Shown one piece after another: positions 22,455 to 33,560 of a DNA stretch of 64,000 nt (position 1 is the stretch's first letter; each line of letters begins with the position of its first letter). The notes under the pieces are model-generated. The model worked only from the letters and a program-made list of their open reading frames with translations, made no database searches and was not told the origin of the DNA. The DNA lies in assembly GCF_029784155.1 (NCBI RefSeq), contig NC_073693.1, positions 186,455,802-186,519,801 of the forward strand, read 5' to 3'. The position numbers and the translations under genes are program-made. The stretch is from Uranotaenia lowii. Its lineage: Eukaryota; Arthropoda; Insecta; Diptera; Culicidae.

Positions 22455-23235
22455 AAAACACCGTTTGCCGATCGGGAAAAATTGTGCCACCCACGAGTGC
22501 AGTTAGCAAGTTCATTTCTTGCCTTCGCCTCGTATGACTCCAGCTATGACCATTACCACTGGTAGTCAACAAAGACAGTTCGTTGTCATTAGAACACGCA
22601 TCGCGGAAACCAATAACGACACCAATCCGGATAGAGTTTATATACGTCTTCGGCAGAAGGGATGAGGCCTCCCCGTCGCGGAAGCACGTAACATTCGCTG
22701 CTCAACATCTCCACGAGTCACTGCAGCATGAGAACCCCGACAACGTAAGAGAAATCTGGAAGCAGAACAGTGGGGACAGATGTTACTCGACATGCTCCTC
22801 AGTAAAAGGAGGTCAACGTTTGGACAACGCAAACCACACTACCTATCTAGTCCATTTCGGCGGTCTCTCGCCAATTTTCGTCTGAGTGTCAATATGTGCA
22901 CTGTTGTACACTCAACGACCACGAATTGCGACAACAATGCCACCATAGACCTATTTGAAGGCTTGCCGTTAGTAAGATCGAGAAAAACTTACCGTGCTAA
23001 AGCGCGCTTGCACGCCGTTACTGGATCGTGACAAACCAGAAACCTACCGTTACAGCCCACAGGCTCTCCCGTTTACCAGAGCGAGAGAAACTGGTCGTAT
23101 TATGCCGCGCGCTGATACGCCGTTGCCAGAACGAGACAAACTGTGCAAAGCAGCTATGAACAACCAGTGAAACTCCAATCCTGTTGACAATCTCCACTAA
23201 TAGAGTTCCGTTAGCCGATCGTGACAAATCGAGCG
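22455..23235 (+). repeat. Degenerate CCGTT...GACAAA motif series
   Basis: A word of the form CCGTT-N2-C-x-GA-x-CG-x-GACAAA recurs at about 22460, 22962, 23014, 23070, 23123 and 23208. The middle copies are spaced 52-56 bp apart. Each is roughly 25 bases long with several mismatches. It lies in the LTR element's interior and is not coding. Confidence 0.55.
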
Positions 23236-23840
23236 CATCTGGTGAGCATTCCGTACTAGAGTCATCGTACCCAACTATGTCATTTTAGTCCCAAATTAAT
23301 GTCGTATCGTCAATATGTTGCAGTGTAATCTGAGGATCGCCATGAAATAACCGATCAAAAGTAACGCGAATTGGGAGCGCGGTAAAACTCCTCTTCTGGG
23401 CTCATGGCGAGGTTGGTTGGTAATGCTTCCTTACTCAGCACACTGTAACCATTTTAACCATCACCAAAACGTTTGATTTTAATTCGTTCAATGTTAGCAA
23501 TAAGTTGAACGTCTTTTTCTGTTAATTTATTTTAATTTGTTAGATCTAAGCCTTTTGTTTTTAACGGTTTGTGATCTGATGTTTATGTACCATTGTCACG
23601 TGATTTAGACTTAGAGATAAAACGCACATAGGGACCTGTTTTTTGCCAAACCTGGTTGGCGTATTGTTATGTTTTGTTGTGAAATGTTAGGGTAATATAA
23701 CGTTTGAGATCTGGCGGGCTATAGGCCTGCGTTATTAGTGATTTGTGGTGCACGTTGTTGTTCGTGCGGAGGTCTGCTCCATCTTCGTTTCCATGTGCGT
23801 CTCTAGTCAGCTTCCTGTAATAAAAGAAGTTTTTTATAAA

Positions 23841-23875
23841 TTTTTCATGAGCTCCTAGCCGTCGCTCATGAAAAA
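23841..23875. repeat. 12-bp-arm hairpin abutting the 3' LTR
   Basis: TTTTTCATGAGC (23841-23852) and its exact complement (23864-23875) surround an 11-base loop and end on the first base of the 3' LTR. A polypurine tract would be expected directly here. The only purine run nearby is AATAAAAGAAG at about 23819-23829. Confidence 0.85.
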
Positions 23876-25110
23876 TTATCTGCGTGTACCTGTCATTATC
23901 GCCCAGCTCTGTTTACAACTGCGAAATTGAAAGTAAACAAACCAAAGAAGAGGGCAAAGCGAGAAAGGAAAACTCGTTTGTAAAATTGCTGCATCATTGC
24001 TGTCGTGTTTGTTGCCGTTGCTACGAGTGTGTTGCTGTTTCCTGAACTGGATTATTGAACTGGTAGTTTCCCAGAGCGGGGTCAAAAGTCGTCGCATTGA
24101 TAGCCGTTCTGTAGGAAGGTTAGTAGCATTCAAATACGCTGCACGGAAGAAAGTTGTGGATCAACTAACAGCCGAACATTGTTTCTGTCCCCAAACAGTG
24201 CGCCGTAAAAGTTCATCCAAAAAACCCGTCAGGAGAATCAGCACTGAACCCGGAGGAAACACGCAGGAGGCATCTACCGATTAGATCTGCCGAACAGTTT
24301 TAGAACGGGTAAATATGAAATGATAAACAAAAAACAACATTCCTCATACGAGCCCCTATTATAGAGAGCCGACATCCTGTGCAAAACGGTTCTAGTTCAC
24401 TGTAGGTGATTGGGAGGTTTCACAGAGCAACCGAAGAAGCAATCTTAACGGTACCCTGACCCCAAATAGGGTGAGTACGGCAACACGATTGAAAAAGGCA
24501 ATTGGGCTGATTGAACGTGTTTATTATAGGGTTTTTATTGGGAGCTGAAAACCGACGCTGCCTGGAGTCAGTCTTTTTCCCGGAGCCGAAAGTTGTTCCG
24601 TCCGGAAACTGGTGCCGTATCCTCCTGGAAGCTGAAGCTGGATGCCACGTCAACTGCCAGTGGTGCTCAACTGGGTTGGTCATCGGATGACAACATCGGT
24701 CGCTGTAAAGAGAAGGTGAAGAACAAAAATAAGAACAAGTAAGTACTAGCGCTAGTCAGAAGATAAAGAAGAAGCTTAAGTAAAGCAAGAAGAAAATAAG
24801 AAGCAGGCAAGCAGGAAGAAGAAGCAGCAGTACAGAAGGAAGAAGAGAAGAGGCGGAATGGAAGAAAAAGAGTAGGAGCGGAATGGAAGAAGAAGAAGAA
24901 GAAGAGGATGATGATGAGGAGCGGAAGAAGAAAAAGAAGGAGATCGAAAGAAAGTATGCGGTCTGGAAAAATAAGAAAACAATGATTAGAAATAGAAAAT
25001 AAGCAACAAATTTGTTTTGGTTTTGTTTTGTGGCGTAGTTTTTTGTATGTTTTGGTTATTTGTGTTTCCTCCCCCATTGCTAGCCGGGAGTGAAGCTAAA
25101 GAACTTCAAC
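23875..25110 (+). repeat. 3' LTR
   Basis: Collinear with the 5' LTR at a constant offset of 3022 with no length change. It is followed directly by AAATT, the copy of the target site. It carries the same 95-codon frame (23997-24284), purine-rich tract and TATTATA word as the 5' LTR. Confidence 0.92.
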
Positions 25111-25115
25111 AAATT

Positions 25116-25377
25116 TATTCAAGTTTCTAAATATTTCAAAATGAAGTGAATTTGTATTACCAGATTGTCTGTAGTTGGCTCCGAATGAAAAAAGTGCAAA
25201 AAAACAATTTTATTTTTAAATGCTAGGTAATAATTTCTGGCAGCTTTGCAGAATTGGAGTGCTGCTTTGATTTTTGAAATTGTCCAGAATATATCTATTT
25301 GACGATGTGTAGTCCGATGTCAGTCCGATAAAAATGTTGATTTCTATCACAGATTTTCTTGAAGAAAAAAAAGTTAC
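25116..25377. other. Non-coding spacer
   Basis: Short AT-rich spacer between the LTR element and the TTAA-flanked element; nothing recognised. Confidence 0.5.
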
Positions 25378-27350
25378 TTAAGGGGGGAGTAAAGCTTAGT
25401 TCTTTTAGAAATGGGACACTATCTTTTGCTAATAGCTCATTTACTAGTAATCGGACATTCAAAGTTTTTACAGCATTTTTCTGCCTGTGAAAAGTACTGT
25501 CAGACCTATTTTTTCCAAAATTTTGAAATAACGCGTTTTTGAGATATGTACGATGTAAGAGAAAAAGAAAAAAATAAGTTTGCACAGTTTCCTTCAAAAT
25601 CCTTCATTATTCAATTGATAGCTGACAAAACCGTTGATTATTCAAAGAATTACTGTGTGTGGGTGGTGGAAAATTATGCAAACACTATCAAAAGTGTCCA
25701 CAAAGATCAAATCAGGCATTTTATTGAAGCACATGATCGGCAACTTCGGTTTAGGGGAGGTCAGGAAAGTCAAGTTTAGCAAGCATTTTTATATTTTGAA
25801 TAAGCGAAAAACTAAGTGTAGATCGCTGAAATATCCAAAAAAAATTTCTTCAATAAGCTGAAAGTGTTGCTTAGTTATGAGTCATTAAAACCTAACCTCA
25901 AACAACAATATTTTGCTTGTTTCAGTGCTCGTGAGCTGTGTAGCCGGTACCAAGGCAATGAGAAAGATGATTTCTGACGTACGACAAAACTTATGAAAAC
26001 CCCTATTTCAAACCAATTCCAGCGTTTGAATCCTATACCATGTCTGATCGTGGCAAGGTCCCTAGCATATTGAAGTATGTATTTGCTGGTTGTTTTGAAT
26101 AAAATTTAATGATTTAACAAGATTATGCTCCTGTGAAAAAAACAACAATTTTCACAACGAAAACTTTGATTTTCGCTGTTTTTAAAAGCCTAAAAAGAGT
26201 AATCGTGTAGGTCCCCTTAACAACCTACGATCTACACCAACCGATTATACTTTTAGTTCAATCTCATGATGGTTTTACTTCGTTTTTGTCAGGTTTTGCG
26301 AGCAAAAAATACTTTTAAAACGCTTGAAAGTGGTTCAAAAATAATCAAGTTTTATTATTTGCAAACAGCTGTATCCACTAAATTGCCCTCAGCTTCTTTC
26401 AAAAGAGAAGTATTGGACCAGAAAGTAGCAAAAATTGAAGGAGGAGGATGCAGCCACCTAAAATACAGATAAGACGAAGTATAAGTTTCAAAAACTGATC
26501 GAAATCATGACTGAAAAAAGTGTGCGCCGGCCGATGGGAGGTTCCAAGAATAAAGTAGAAATATTTCTTACCAAAAAGGATAAATTATTTTTTTCAAATT
26601 TTTTTTGGAATTATCATAAGATAACCTTCATTCCATTCATAGAAAGCATTTCGATTGAACAAATGGTTTCTGAGATACATGCATTCGTAACTGTCCCATT
26701 TCTAAAAGAACTAAGCTTTAGGGTCTAACACTTTCAAAAAATCGATTTTTTTATTTTAATTTTCTTATTTTAAAACATTTCAAGAATGTTGTGTCAAATT
26801 TTTAAGTCAATCGAAGCAAAACTGTAGAAATTATAGGCCTTTATCTCCTCTTACATACTGCAAGAATTCTAGAGCAGAAACTTCAAACGCATTTTTCTCG
26901 AAAGCACATTTTTAAAGTCCGTGGACATCGTCATTTGAAAACTACTTCACCGATTCTTTTCGTATTTGGAAAATGTTTTCTACATATAAAATACCAAACC
27001 CCAACGATTTTCTTTTTTTATTTTTTTATTTTGGGGAAATTTGACAGTTGAAAAATGGCGGATTTTTTCGTGAAAAATCGTAGTTTTTACTTCAAACAGC
27101 CACAAAAATTTAAAAAAAAAATTTTAAGTTAAATAAAATCGTTGGGGTCCAGAAAAACATCTATTGAAAATCACTTCCATCTGTACCGTTGAGCCGTCAA
27201 CACGTACGCCGGAGCATCGTATCGTTGCTGTGTACCTGCAGGAACATTTTACATTATTTATTTTTTCCTTACCTGTATTTCAATCAGCACTTTTCAGTGC
27301 TAAAATTATTTTCATTTTCTTTTATTCATATTTTCTCTTTTCTTTCCAGC

Positions 27351-28785
27351 ATGGGGAAGTCTTCGGCCGGCTCAAGGGCCGGAAGAAAACGGATTGCTGA
27401 ACCTAATCCAGGGCCATCTGCCAAAAAAGTTGAAATTTCCAATTCATTCGATGTCCTTCATAACATTGGTGATGAGGAAATATTCATATTTAATTCTGAT
27501 AAGAGTACTAAGAAACCTTCTTCTTCTTCTTATACTCTTAAAAACGAAAAGATTCCACCAATAACGGTCACGATTCCTGACTTCAATGCCTTTCGAAAAG
27601 AAATCGTCACTTCCGTCAAGGATGTGAAGATTTCTTTTCAGACCGGTCGAAGGGGAACTGCTCGTATATTGGCGGAATCTTTTAATGATTTTCAAAAAAT
27701 TTTAAATTATTTGAATAATAAAAAACACCAATTTTTTACGTACGACACTAGAGATGATCGTCCTTTTAAAGTTGTACTTCGTGGTCTCACCGGCGATCAG
27801 ACACCGGATGAGATCACAACTGAATTAAATTCTTTGTTAGGTTTTTCTCCAATTCAAGTAATTCAAATGAGGAAAAGAACCAACACGAATAATACCAGTA
27901 GTGTTGGTTTTGCTCCTGAACTTTATTTGATCCATTTTAAAAAGGATCAGGTCAATAATTTGAAAATTTTGGAAAAGGCTCGTCTTATGTTTCATTGTCG
28001 AGTCAAATTCGAACCTTTTCGAAAATCTTCAACCAATTTCCTTCAAAATATTACGCAATGTCGTCGTTGTCAAGCTTTTTGTCATGGCACTAAAAATTGT
28101 AGAATGAATGCCAGATGCATGTTTTGCGGCTCATTCGATCATGAAAAATCTAAATGCCTTTTTGGTGGTGATAAGCCAAAAACTGAATTTTTTAAGTGTG
28201 CGAATTGCGCAGGTAATCATTCCTCGAATTCTCTAGATTGTCCCGTTAGGGCAAAAATTGTTGCTTCTAGGAAAAAACCCCAAAGTTTCCAGAAAAGTTT
28301 CTTCTCCTCCTTCCTCTTTTTCGTCTACACACGTCAGACCGGCAAACAACCTGCCTGTTCGCAGTCAGCCTCGGCCTACATTGGAATCACGGCTGGGTAA
28401 TACCCGAAGTAATTTTAATGTTACCTGGGCTGATTCTGCGCCACAGACTCGTTGTTTATCGTTCTCAGAGGTGGTTGAAAATGGGTTGCCTTCTCCAGGC
28501 ATAAATAATAAAAATGGGAAAAAACCAAGTCTCAACGTTCATGCGAAGGCTTGGGAAAATCCCCGAAGTTCAAATACTTTTTCTTCTCCTTCCTCTTCTG
28601 ATTCTAACAATTTTGTTGATTTGGGTGAGATTACTGAGGAAAAATTAAAATTTTTGCATCAAAATTTAATGGAAATGATGCAACTTATGTTGAAAGCAAA
28701 TTCAATGTTTGAAGCTTTCCAAACTTCTTTTAATTATGCTAACAAAATTATTATGACTTTACGATTCCCTCATGGATCCAAATAG
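27351..28785 (+). pseudogene. Jockey ORF1 (gag-like nucleic-acid-binding protein), one frame change
   Basis: ORF1 proteins of this clade coat the element RNA and act as nucleic-acid chaperones. The chosen start is the ATG at 27351 (MGKSSAGSRAGRKRIAEPNP), since upstream in-frame codons lie in the leader. Three zinc knuckles follow at about residues 237-300: CRRCQAFCHGTKNC, CMFCGSFDHEKSKC and a variant CX2CX3HX6C starting CANCAGNH. At about 28268-28285, in an A6-C4 run, the frame breaks. The original frame stops at 28400, while the natural continuation (a Ser/Pro-rich tail ending HGSK) runs in the next frame to 28785. A single extra base in the homopolymer, or a sequencing error there, explains it. 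ORF1 overlaps the ORF2 start by 14 bases. Confidence 0.85.
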
Positions 28786-31429
28786 ATGTTTAAATATTAT
28801 GAATTGGAACGCTAGATCTTTGCTGGCTAACCAAGACGAGTTCTTTTTATTTTTGAAAACTCAAAACATACATATTGCTGCCATCACTGAAACTTTTTTA
28901 AAGCCAGACAATAACTTGAAAAGCAATGCTTTCTTTAAAATTTTACGAAATGATCGACTTGATCGACAAGGTGGGGGTGTAGCTATTGTCATCAATAGTC
29001 GTCTCAAATTTAGACTTCTTCCTTCTTTCAATACAAAAGTCTTAGAAACAATTGGAATTGAATTAGAAACTTCTATGGGGAAAATTATAATTGTTGCCGC
29101 ATATTTGCCTTTTCAATGTAGCGGTGAACAGAAAAATTTCTTGAAGGGAGATTTACAAAAACTCACCAGAAATAAATCTAAATTTTTTATTATTGGTGAC
29201 TTTAATGCAAAACACCGATCTTGGAATAATATTTCATCAAATTCAAATGGGAATATTTTATTTAATGACTGCTCTGCAGGTTATTATACTGTTGAATATC
29301 CTAATGGGCATACTTGTTTCTCTTCGATTAGAAATCCCTCCACAATTGATTTGGTTCTAACGGATTTAGGCGAGCATTGTAGTCAATTAGTTACTCATGC
29401 GGACCTCGATTCAGACCACCTTCCAGTAACTTTTTCTTTATCCCAAAGTCCCATTGAAAACCCTTTAAAATCAACTTTCAATTTTCAAAAGGCTAACTGG
29501 GAGCGATATATGAATTTTATTGAACGTAATTTAGATGTAAACGTTCCATTGAATTCAATAGAAGATATTGATTTGGCTGTAGAAAATTTGACAACTTCAA
29601 TAGTCAATGCTAGAGCCGCTTCAATACCTAAAGTTAAACATAAATTTAATCAACCTTTAATTGATGATGATCTTCAGTTTTTGATACGACTGAAAAACAT
29701 TCGTCGACGCCAATATCAACGTACTAGGGATCCTTATTTGAAATTGATTTATTGCGACCTTCAAAAAGAGATCAAACGTCGTTTAAATTTCATTCGTAAT
29801 GAAAGTTTTGCTAAAGCAGTAGAGGACATAAAACCCTACTCAAAGCCATTTTGGAAATTAACTAAAATTCTAAAAAAGCCCCAGAAGCCAATTCCTACTT
29901 TGAAAGATGGGGATAAACTTCTTTTAACTAATTCAGAAAAAGCTCAAAAATTAGCCCAACAATTTGAGTCTGCTCATGATTTTAATTTAAACGTTGTAAG
30001 TCCAATTGATGCTCAAATTTCCCTAGAATTTGATGATATTCTTTCTAAGCAAATTGTGTTTGAAAGTTCTTGTGAGACAAATATTGATGAACTTAAATTG
30101 ATTTTCAAAAAATTTAAAAATATGAAAGCCCCGGGGGAAGATGGGATTTTCTATATTCTTATTAAAAAGTTGCCTGAAAGCACTTTAAATTTTTTAGTTA
30201 AAATCTTCAATAAATGTTTTCACTTGGCTTATTTTCCCAATAAATGGAAAAATGCCAAAGTAACTCCAATTTTGAAACCTGGAAAAAGTGCTTCAGAGCC
30301 TTCAAGTTATCGACCAATTAGTTTGCTTCCTTCTTTAAGTAAACTATTTGAGAGAGTTATTTTGAATAGAATGATGATTCACATTAATCAGAATTCTATT
30401 TTCCCTGATGAACAATTTGGTTTTCGTCATGGACATTCTACTACACATCAACTTTTGAGTGTAACTAATATGATTAACGCTAGCAAATCTGAGGGTTATT
30501 CAACTGGTGTTGCTCTTCTTGATATTGAAAAAGCTTTTGACAGTGTTTGGCACAAAGGTTTAGTAGCTAAATTAGCTCGATTTGATTTTCCTGTATATCT
30601 CACCAAAATTATTCAAAATTATTTGACTAGCCGAACTTTGCAAGTAAGCTATCAAAATTCATGCTCTGAAAGGATACCCATTAGAGCTGGTGTCCCTCAG
30701 GGTAGTATACTTGGGCCTATTTTATACAATATTTTTACTTCTGATCTTCCTGATGTCCCAGAAGGAAAAGGTAGAAGATTATTTGCTGACGATACTTTGC
30801 TTTCAGCCAAAGGTCGAAATTTACGGGTGGTACGCAGTAGATTGCAACAAAATTTAAATTCCTTTTTGAATTACTTGAAAATGTGGAAAATTTCTCCTAA
30901 CGCTTCCAAAACTCAACTTATTTTATTTCCCCATAAGCCAATTGCAAATTTTTTAAAACCTAATGAAAATCATTCCATTACTTTTAATGGGGTTTCTCTA
31001 GAATGGTCTGATCACGTGAAGTACTTGGGACTCACACTTGATCGGAATCTTTCTTTTAGGAATCACATTGAAGATATTCAATCTAAATGTAATAAATACA
31101 CTAAATCTCTTTATTCTCTCATCAACAGGAAATCCCGGTTGTGTCTGCGAAATAAGATGCTCATCTACAAACAAGTTTTCCGACCAGCGATCATGTATGC
31201 AGTTCCGATTTGGTCTAGCTGCTGCGCGACGAGGAAGAAAGCCATCCAGAGGATTCAGAACAAGGTTCTGAAAATGATTTTGCGGCTTCCACCTTGGCAC
31301 AGCACCGAAGATCTTCATCGGATTGCGGGCATTGAATCGATCGGAGAGATGGCCAACAAAATTATCTCCAACTTCAGAGGCAAATCGATGCAGTCTTCCA
31401 TCGCAGAGATTCGTTCTCTTTATGTTTAG
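28772..31429 (+). CDS. Jockey ORF2: endonuclease/reverse transcriptase
   Basis: An 885-residue protein that nicks target DNA and reverse-transcribes element RNA from the exposed 3' end. The N-terminal APE-type endonuclease shows NWNARS (about residue 11), an ETF-type Glu near 40, GDFNAKH near 142-148, STIDLVLTD near 190 and SDHLP near 213. The reverse transcriptase shows a KAPGEDG block near 452, a DIEKAFDSVWH motif A near 588, GVPQGS near 639-645 and the catalytic FADD near 671. No RNase H domain follows, and the C-terminus carries a Cys-free thumb with a WHSTEDLHRIAGIESI segment. Length and order are normal for Jockey. The frame has no stop, so the enzyme looks intact. It starts inside the ORF1 end and may use termination-reinitiation. 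Confidence 0.95.
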   Translation: MDPNRCLNIMNWNARSLLANQDEFFLFLKTQNIHIAAITETFLKPDNNLKSNAFFKILRNDRLDRQGGGVAIVINSRLKFRLLPSFNTKVLETIGIELETSMGKIIIVAAYLPFQCSGEQKNFLKGDLQKLTRNKSKFFIIGDFNAKHRSWNNISSNSNGNILFNDCSAGYYTVEYPNGHTCFSSIRNPSTIDLVLTDLGEHCSQLVTHADLDSDHLPVTFSLSQSPIENPLKSTFNFQKANWERYMNFIERNLDVNVPLNSIEDIDLAVENLTTSIVNARAASIPKVKHKFNQPLIDDDLQFLIRLKNIRRRQYQRTRDPYLKLIYCDLQKEIKRRLNFIRNESFAKAVEDIKPYSKPFWKLTKILKKPQKPIPTLKDGDKLLLTNSEKAQKLAQQFESAHDFNLNVVSPIDAQISLEFDDILSKQIVFESSCETNIDELKLIFKKFKNMKAPGEDGIFYILIKKLPESTLNFLVKIFNKCFHLAYFPNKWKNAKVTPILKPGKSASEPSSYRPISLLPSLSKLFERVILNRMMIHINQNSIFPDEQFGFRHGHSTTHQLLSVTNMINASKSEGYSTGVALLDIEKAFDSVWHKGLVAKLARFDFPVYLTKIIQNYLTSRTLQVSYQNSCSERIPIRAGVPQGSILGPILYNIFTSDLPDVPEGKGRRLFADDTLLSAKGRNLRVVRSRLQQNLNSFLNYLKMWKISPNASKTQLILFPHKPIANFLKPNENHSITFNGVSLEWSDHVKYLGLTLDRNLSFRNHIEDIQSKCNKYTKSLYSLINRKSRLCLRNKMLIYKQVFRPAIMYAVPIWSSCCATRKKAIQRIQNKVLKMILRLPPWHSTEDLHRIAGIESIGEMANKIISNFRGKSMQSSIAEIRSLYV

Positions 31430-31646
31430 TTTAATTTTAGGATAGTGTTTAGTTTTAAGTATAAAATATTTTTGCTATTACAGGATGTTCTCCTACATTA
31501 AAAACTTGATTGCGCTCAGCAAATTTAAATCTTATAAATAAATTTTTATAATCTAGTTAACTATAGGGCTATGAACAGTTCATTATTGAGCTGAACACCT
31601 AGTTTAATGCAATAATGTAATATAAGTGTAATGATGATTTGATACA

Positions 31647-31675
31647 AATAAAGACATATTTAAAAAAAAAAAAAA
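31647..31675 (+). terminator. Jockey polyadenylation signal and A-tail
   Basis: AATAAA at 31647-31652 is followed by about 15 A residues ending next to the right copy of the 13-bp target duplication. This is the 3' end of the retrotransposon transcript. Confidence 0.85.
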
Positions 31676-31948
31676 ATCTATTGAAAATATTTTGCTCTGA
31701 TTTTTGACTTCAGATGATTCTGTGCTGAGATACAGTGTCCACCGCAAATCCTGTTTTCTAAAAGGCATCCTCGAAAGTGCTCCGTCACCGGCTCATTTTG
31801 CAATATTTTTCTACAAAAAAATTACTAAATGTTCTTTTAACAATGGTTTGTATAATGCAAAAATTTGAATACATTTGTTAGAACAATAGCTCTAAAAAAA
31901 TCGTGAAAATTGTGTTTTTTTACCCGTTAGACCCTACTCCCCCCTTAA

Positions 31949-32780
31949 AACAAAGACATCCAACTTTGTCTTTGCTTCCCTGTTCATTTCTCAACGGACC
32001 GATTTTCTAAACTCAAGTTCTGCAGTATATTTTACTTTTTTTTTATTATTTATATTAAGGTATAATTTTGCCATAATTGTCTGCTCGGGGTTCTTATAAA
32101 TTCTCGGATTTATTTATTTGAATGTTTTTTATCTGTATCAAAACCTAATACATTTTCAAATCTGAGTATGAATTGACCGATAGATCAACATGTTTAATCA
32201 GTAGGTAATCCGCTTTTGATATACGCTTGAACAAATTTTATTGTTATACAAAGTCATACAAATTTAATAACATAAACAAGATTTTTAACAGTTTTGTTGA
32301 AATATAACCACAGAGAACAGACGTACGAGCTCGAACAAGAAATCTTCAAAAAAGTGTGTAAAATTTCAAATGCTGACATAAAAAACGCGTGGAACAAAGT
32401 TTACAAAAAATCACACTAATACACACAAATACACTGACATCATCTGAACTTGTCGAGCTGATTCGATAGGTACCTATAAAGGTATATCTAAGACCCATAA
32501 TGAATGATCTCTCAAATCGACCGATAACTATACCTTTCTGAAAGAAAGGCACAAAACCTCAAAAATTGACTTAAAACAGCGCCATCTATTGCGCCGTTCA
32601 AAAGTTACAAATCAAATTTGCAAGTGCCAAGTTTTGGAAAAGGCCTAATCGTATATGAACACATCAATAATTAAACTGATGTCACTCTAAAATAGACGGG
32701 TTCAATTTATTGCTAGATAAATGCAATATTTACTTTTGACTAGACAGAAATTCACTTCATTTATTTTATATGGTTTTTGC
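31949..32780. other. Non-coding spacer
   Basis: No gene or complete element. A short stretch at 32460-32560 holds alternating TATACCTTTCTG and GAAAGGCAC-type words, which look like a fragment of a dispersed repeat. The stretch ends at the TTAA target of the next element. Confidence 0.5.
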
Positions 32781-33560
32781 TTAACACTAAACATACCGAC
32801 ACTTTGTATATACCTATTCATACCGCGAACGGTCAAATGACGGTTTACACTGTTTTCGCTAAAACTTTCTTGTTTCTCAACCGATTTCTTTAAAATTTAT
32901 AGTTTTGAAAAGCCTATAACGTGACTCAAATATGTTTTTCAGACAGTTTTCAGCTACAATCAATTATTTCAAAGTTATTTTAAGTCCAAGAATTTTTTTA
33001 TGAAAAAACGTGCTTCAGGAAAATTGCTATAAATCATTTATATAGTGCTCGAAAAAAAAATTCACTTAGTGCCTGAGAAAGCTGAAGTTAGAAGCTATAT
33101 GTTGCACATACGGAAATTTTTATCAAATTTTTTCTAAGATCATTCTCATAAAAAAACGTAAAAAAGTTGTGTAAAACCCGTACTTTTCAATCAATCAACC
33201 GCCAACAGCGGACAACACAACACAACACAACAGGAACAGCCTGTTACAGTAGAAAAATATCAAAAAATGAATTGAAAAGTTGACGCAATTTGTCACATTT
33301 TGGCATCTTTAGATTTTGTAATATACGAAATACATAATTTATGACGAATTTTCAAAGGTAGCTGTTTTTCAAACATTTCATCAATTCGGATTTTTGATAC
33401 AATTCCTACACCTAATTTCAGCTTTGCACTGGATTTTGAGTATGTTATCGTAAGGTTTAGGCAAAACAAATATATGCAAAAGAAAGAAAATTTCATACCG
33501 ATTCTAGTGACGTAACTACATTGGCGGTGCGATGCTTGACAAAAATATAATAAATATATT

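Larger units (their letters stand above)
22089..23874 (+). other. Non-coding interior of the LTR element
   Basis: Starts with the primer-binding site and contains no frame over about 100 codons and no CCHC, DSG, YxDD or integrase motif. Parts are GC-richer than the flanking genome (22430-23430). That section carries the degenerate repeated motif described separately. The interior may retain packaging or dimerisation signals from its parental element. Confidence 0.75.
20848..25115 (+). mobile_element. Non-autonomous LTR retrotransposon with 1236-bp LTRs
   Basis: Two direct repeats of 1236 bp (20853-22088 and 23875-25110) bracket a 1786-bp interior, and the 5-bp word AAATT flanks the whole unit (20848-20852 and 25111-25115). 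A primer-binding site complementary to the 3' end of insect tRNA-Lys follows the left repeat. The interior has no gag, protease, reverse transcriptase or integrase frame, so it must have been copied by enzymes of a relative. tRNA-Lys priming together with LTRs over 1 kb resembles Osvaldo-type Ty3/gypsy elements, as I recall that group. The assignment is tentative because no protein is encoded. The two LTRs differ at only two positions that I saw, so insertion was recent. Confidence 0.9.
27172..31675 (+). mobile_element. Full-length Jockey-clade non-LTR retrotransposon
   Basis: A 4504-bp element with a 179-bp leader, a gag-like ORF1, an endonuclease/reverse transcriptase ORF2, a polyadenylation signal and an A-tail. 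It is bounded by the 13-bp target duplication ATCTATTGAAAAT at 27159-27171 and 31676-31688. Clade placement rests on the two-ORF layout, the three zinc knuckles in ORF1 and the absence of an RNase H domain in ORF2. Intact target repeats, tail and ORF2 point to a young insertion. Confidence 0.93.
25382..31944. mobile_element. TTAA-flanked DNA element, split by a Jockey insertion
   Basis: The left end GGGGGGAGTAAAG follows TTAA (25378-25381) and the right end CTACTCCCCCC precedes TTAA (31945-31948), giving inverted repeats around a TTAA target as in piggyBac-type elements. Removing the Jockey element and its duplicated target leaves about 2.05 kb. The segment 25389-25420 recurs inverted at 26695-26726, so the element has a complex subterminal structure or is two related units fused. 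Short plus frames (25546-25779 and 26266-26472) show no transposase motif. Confidence 0.65.
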
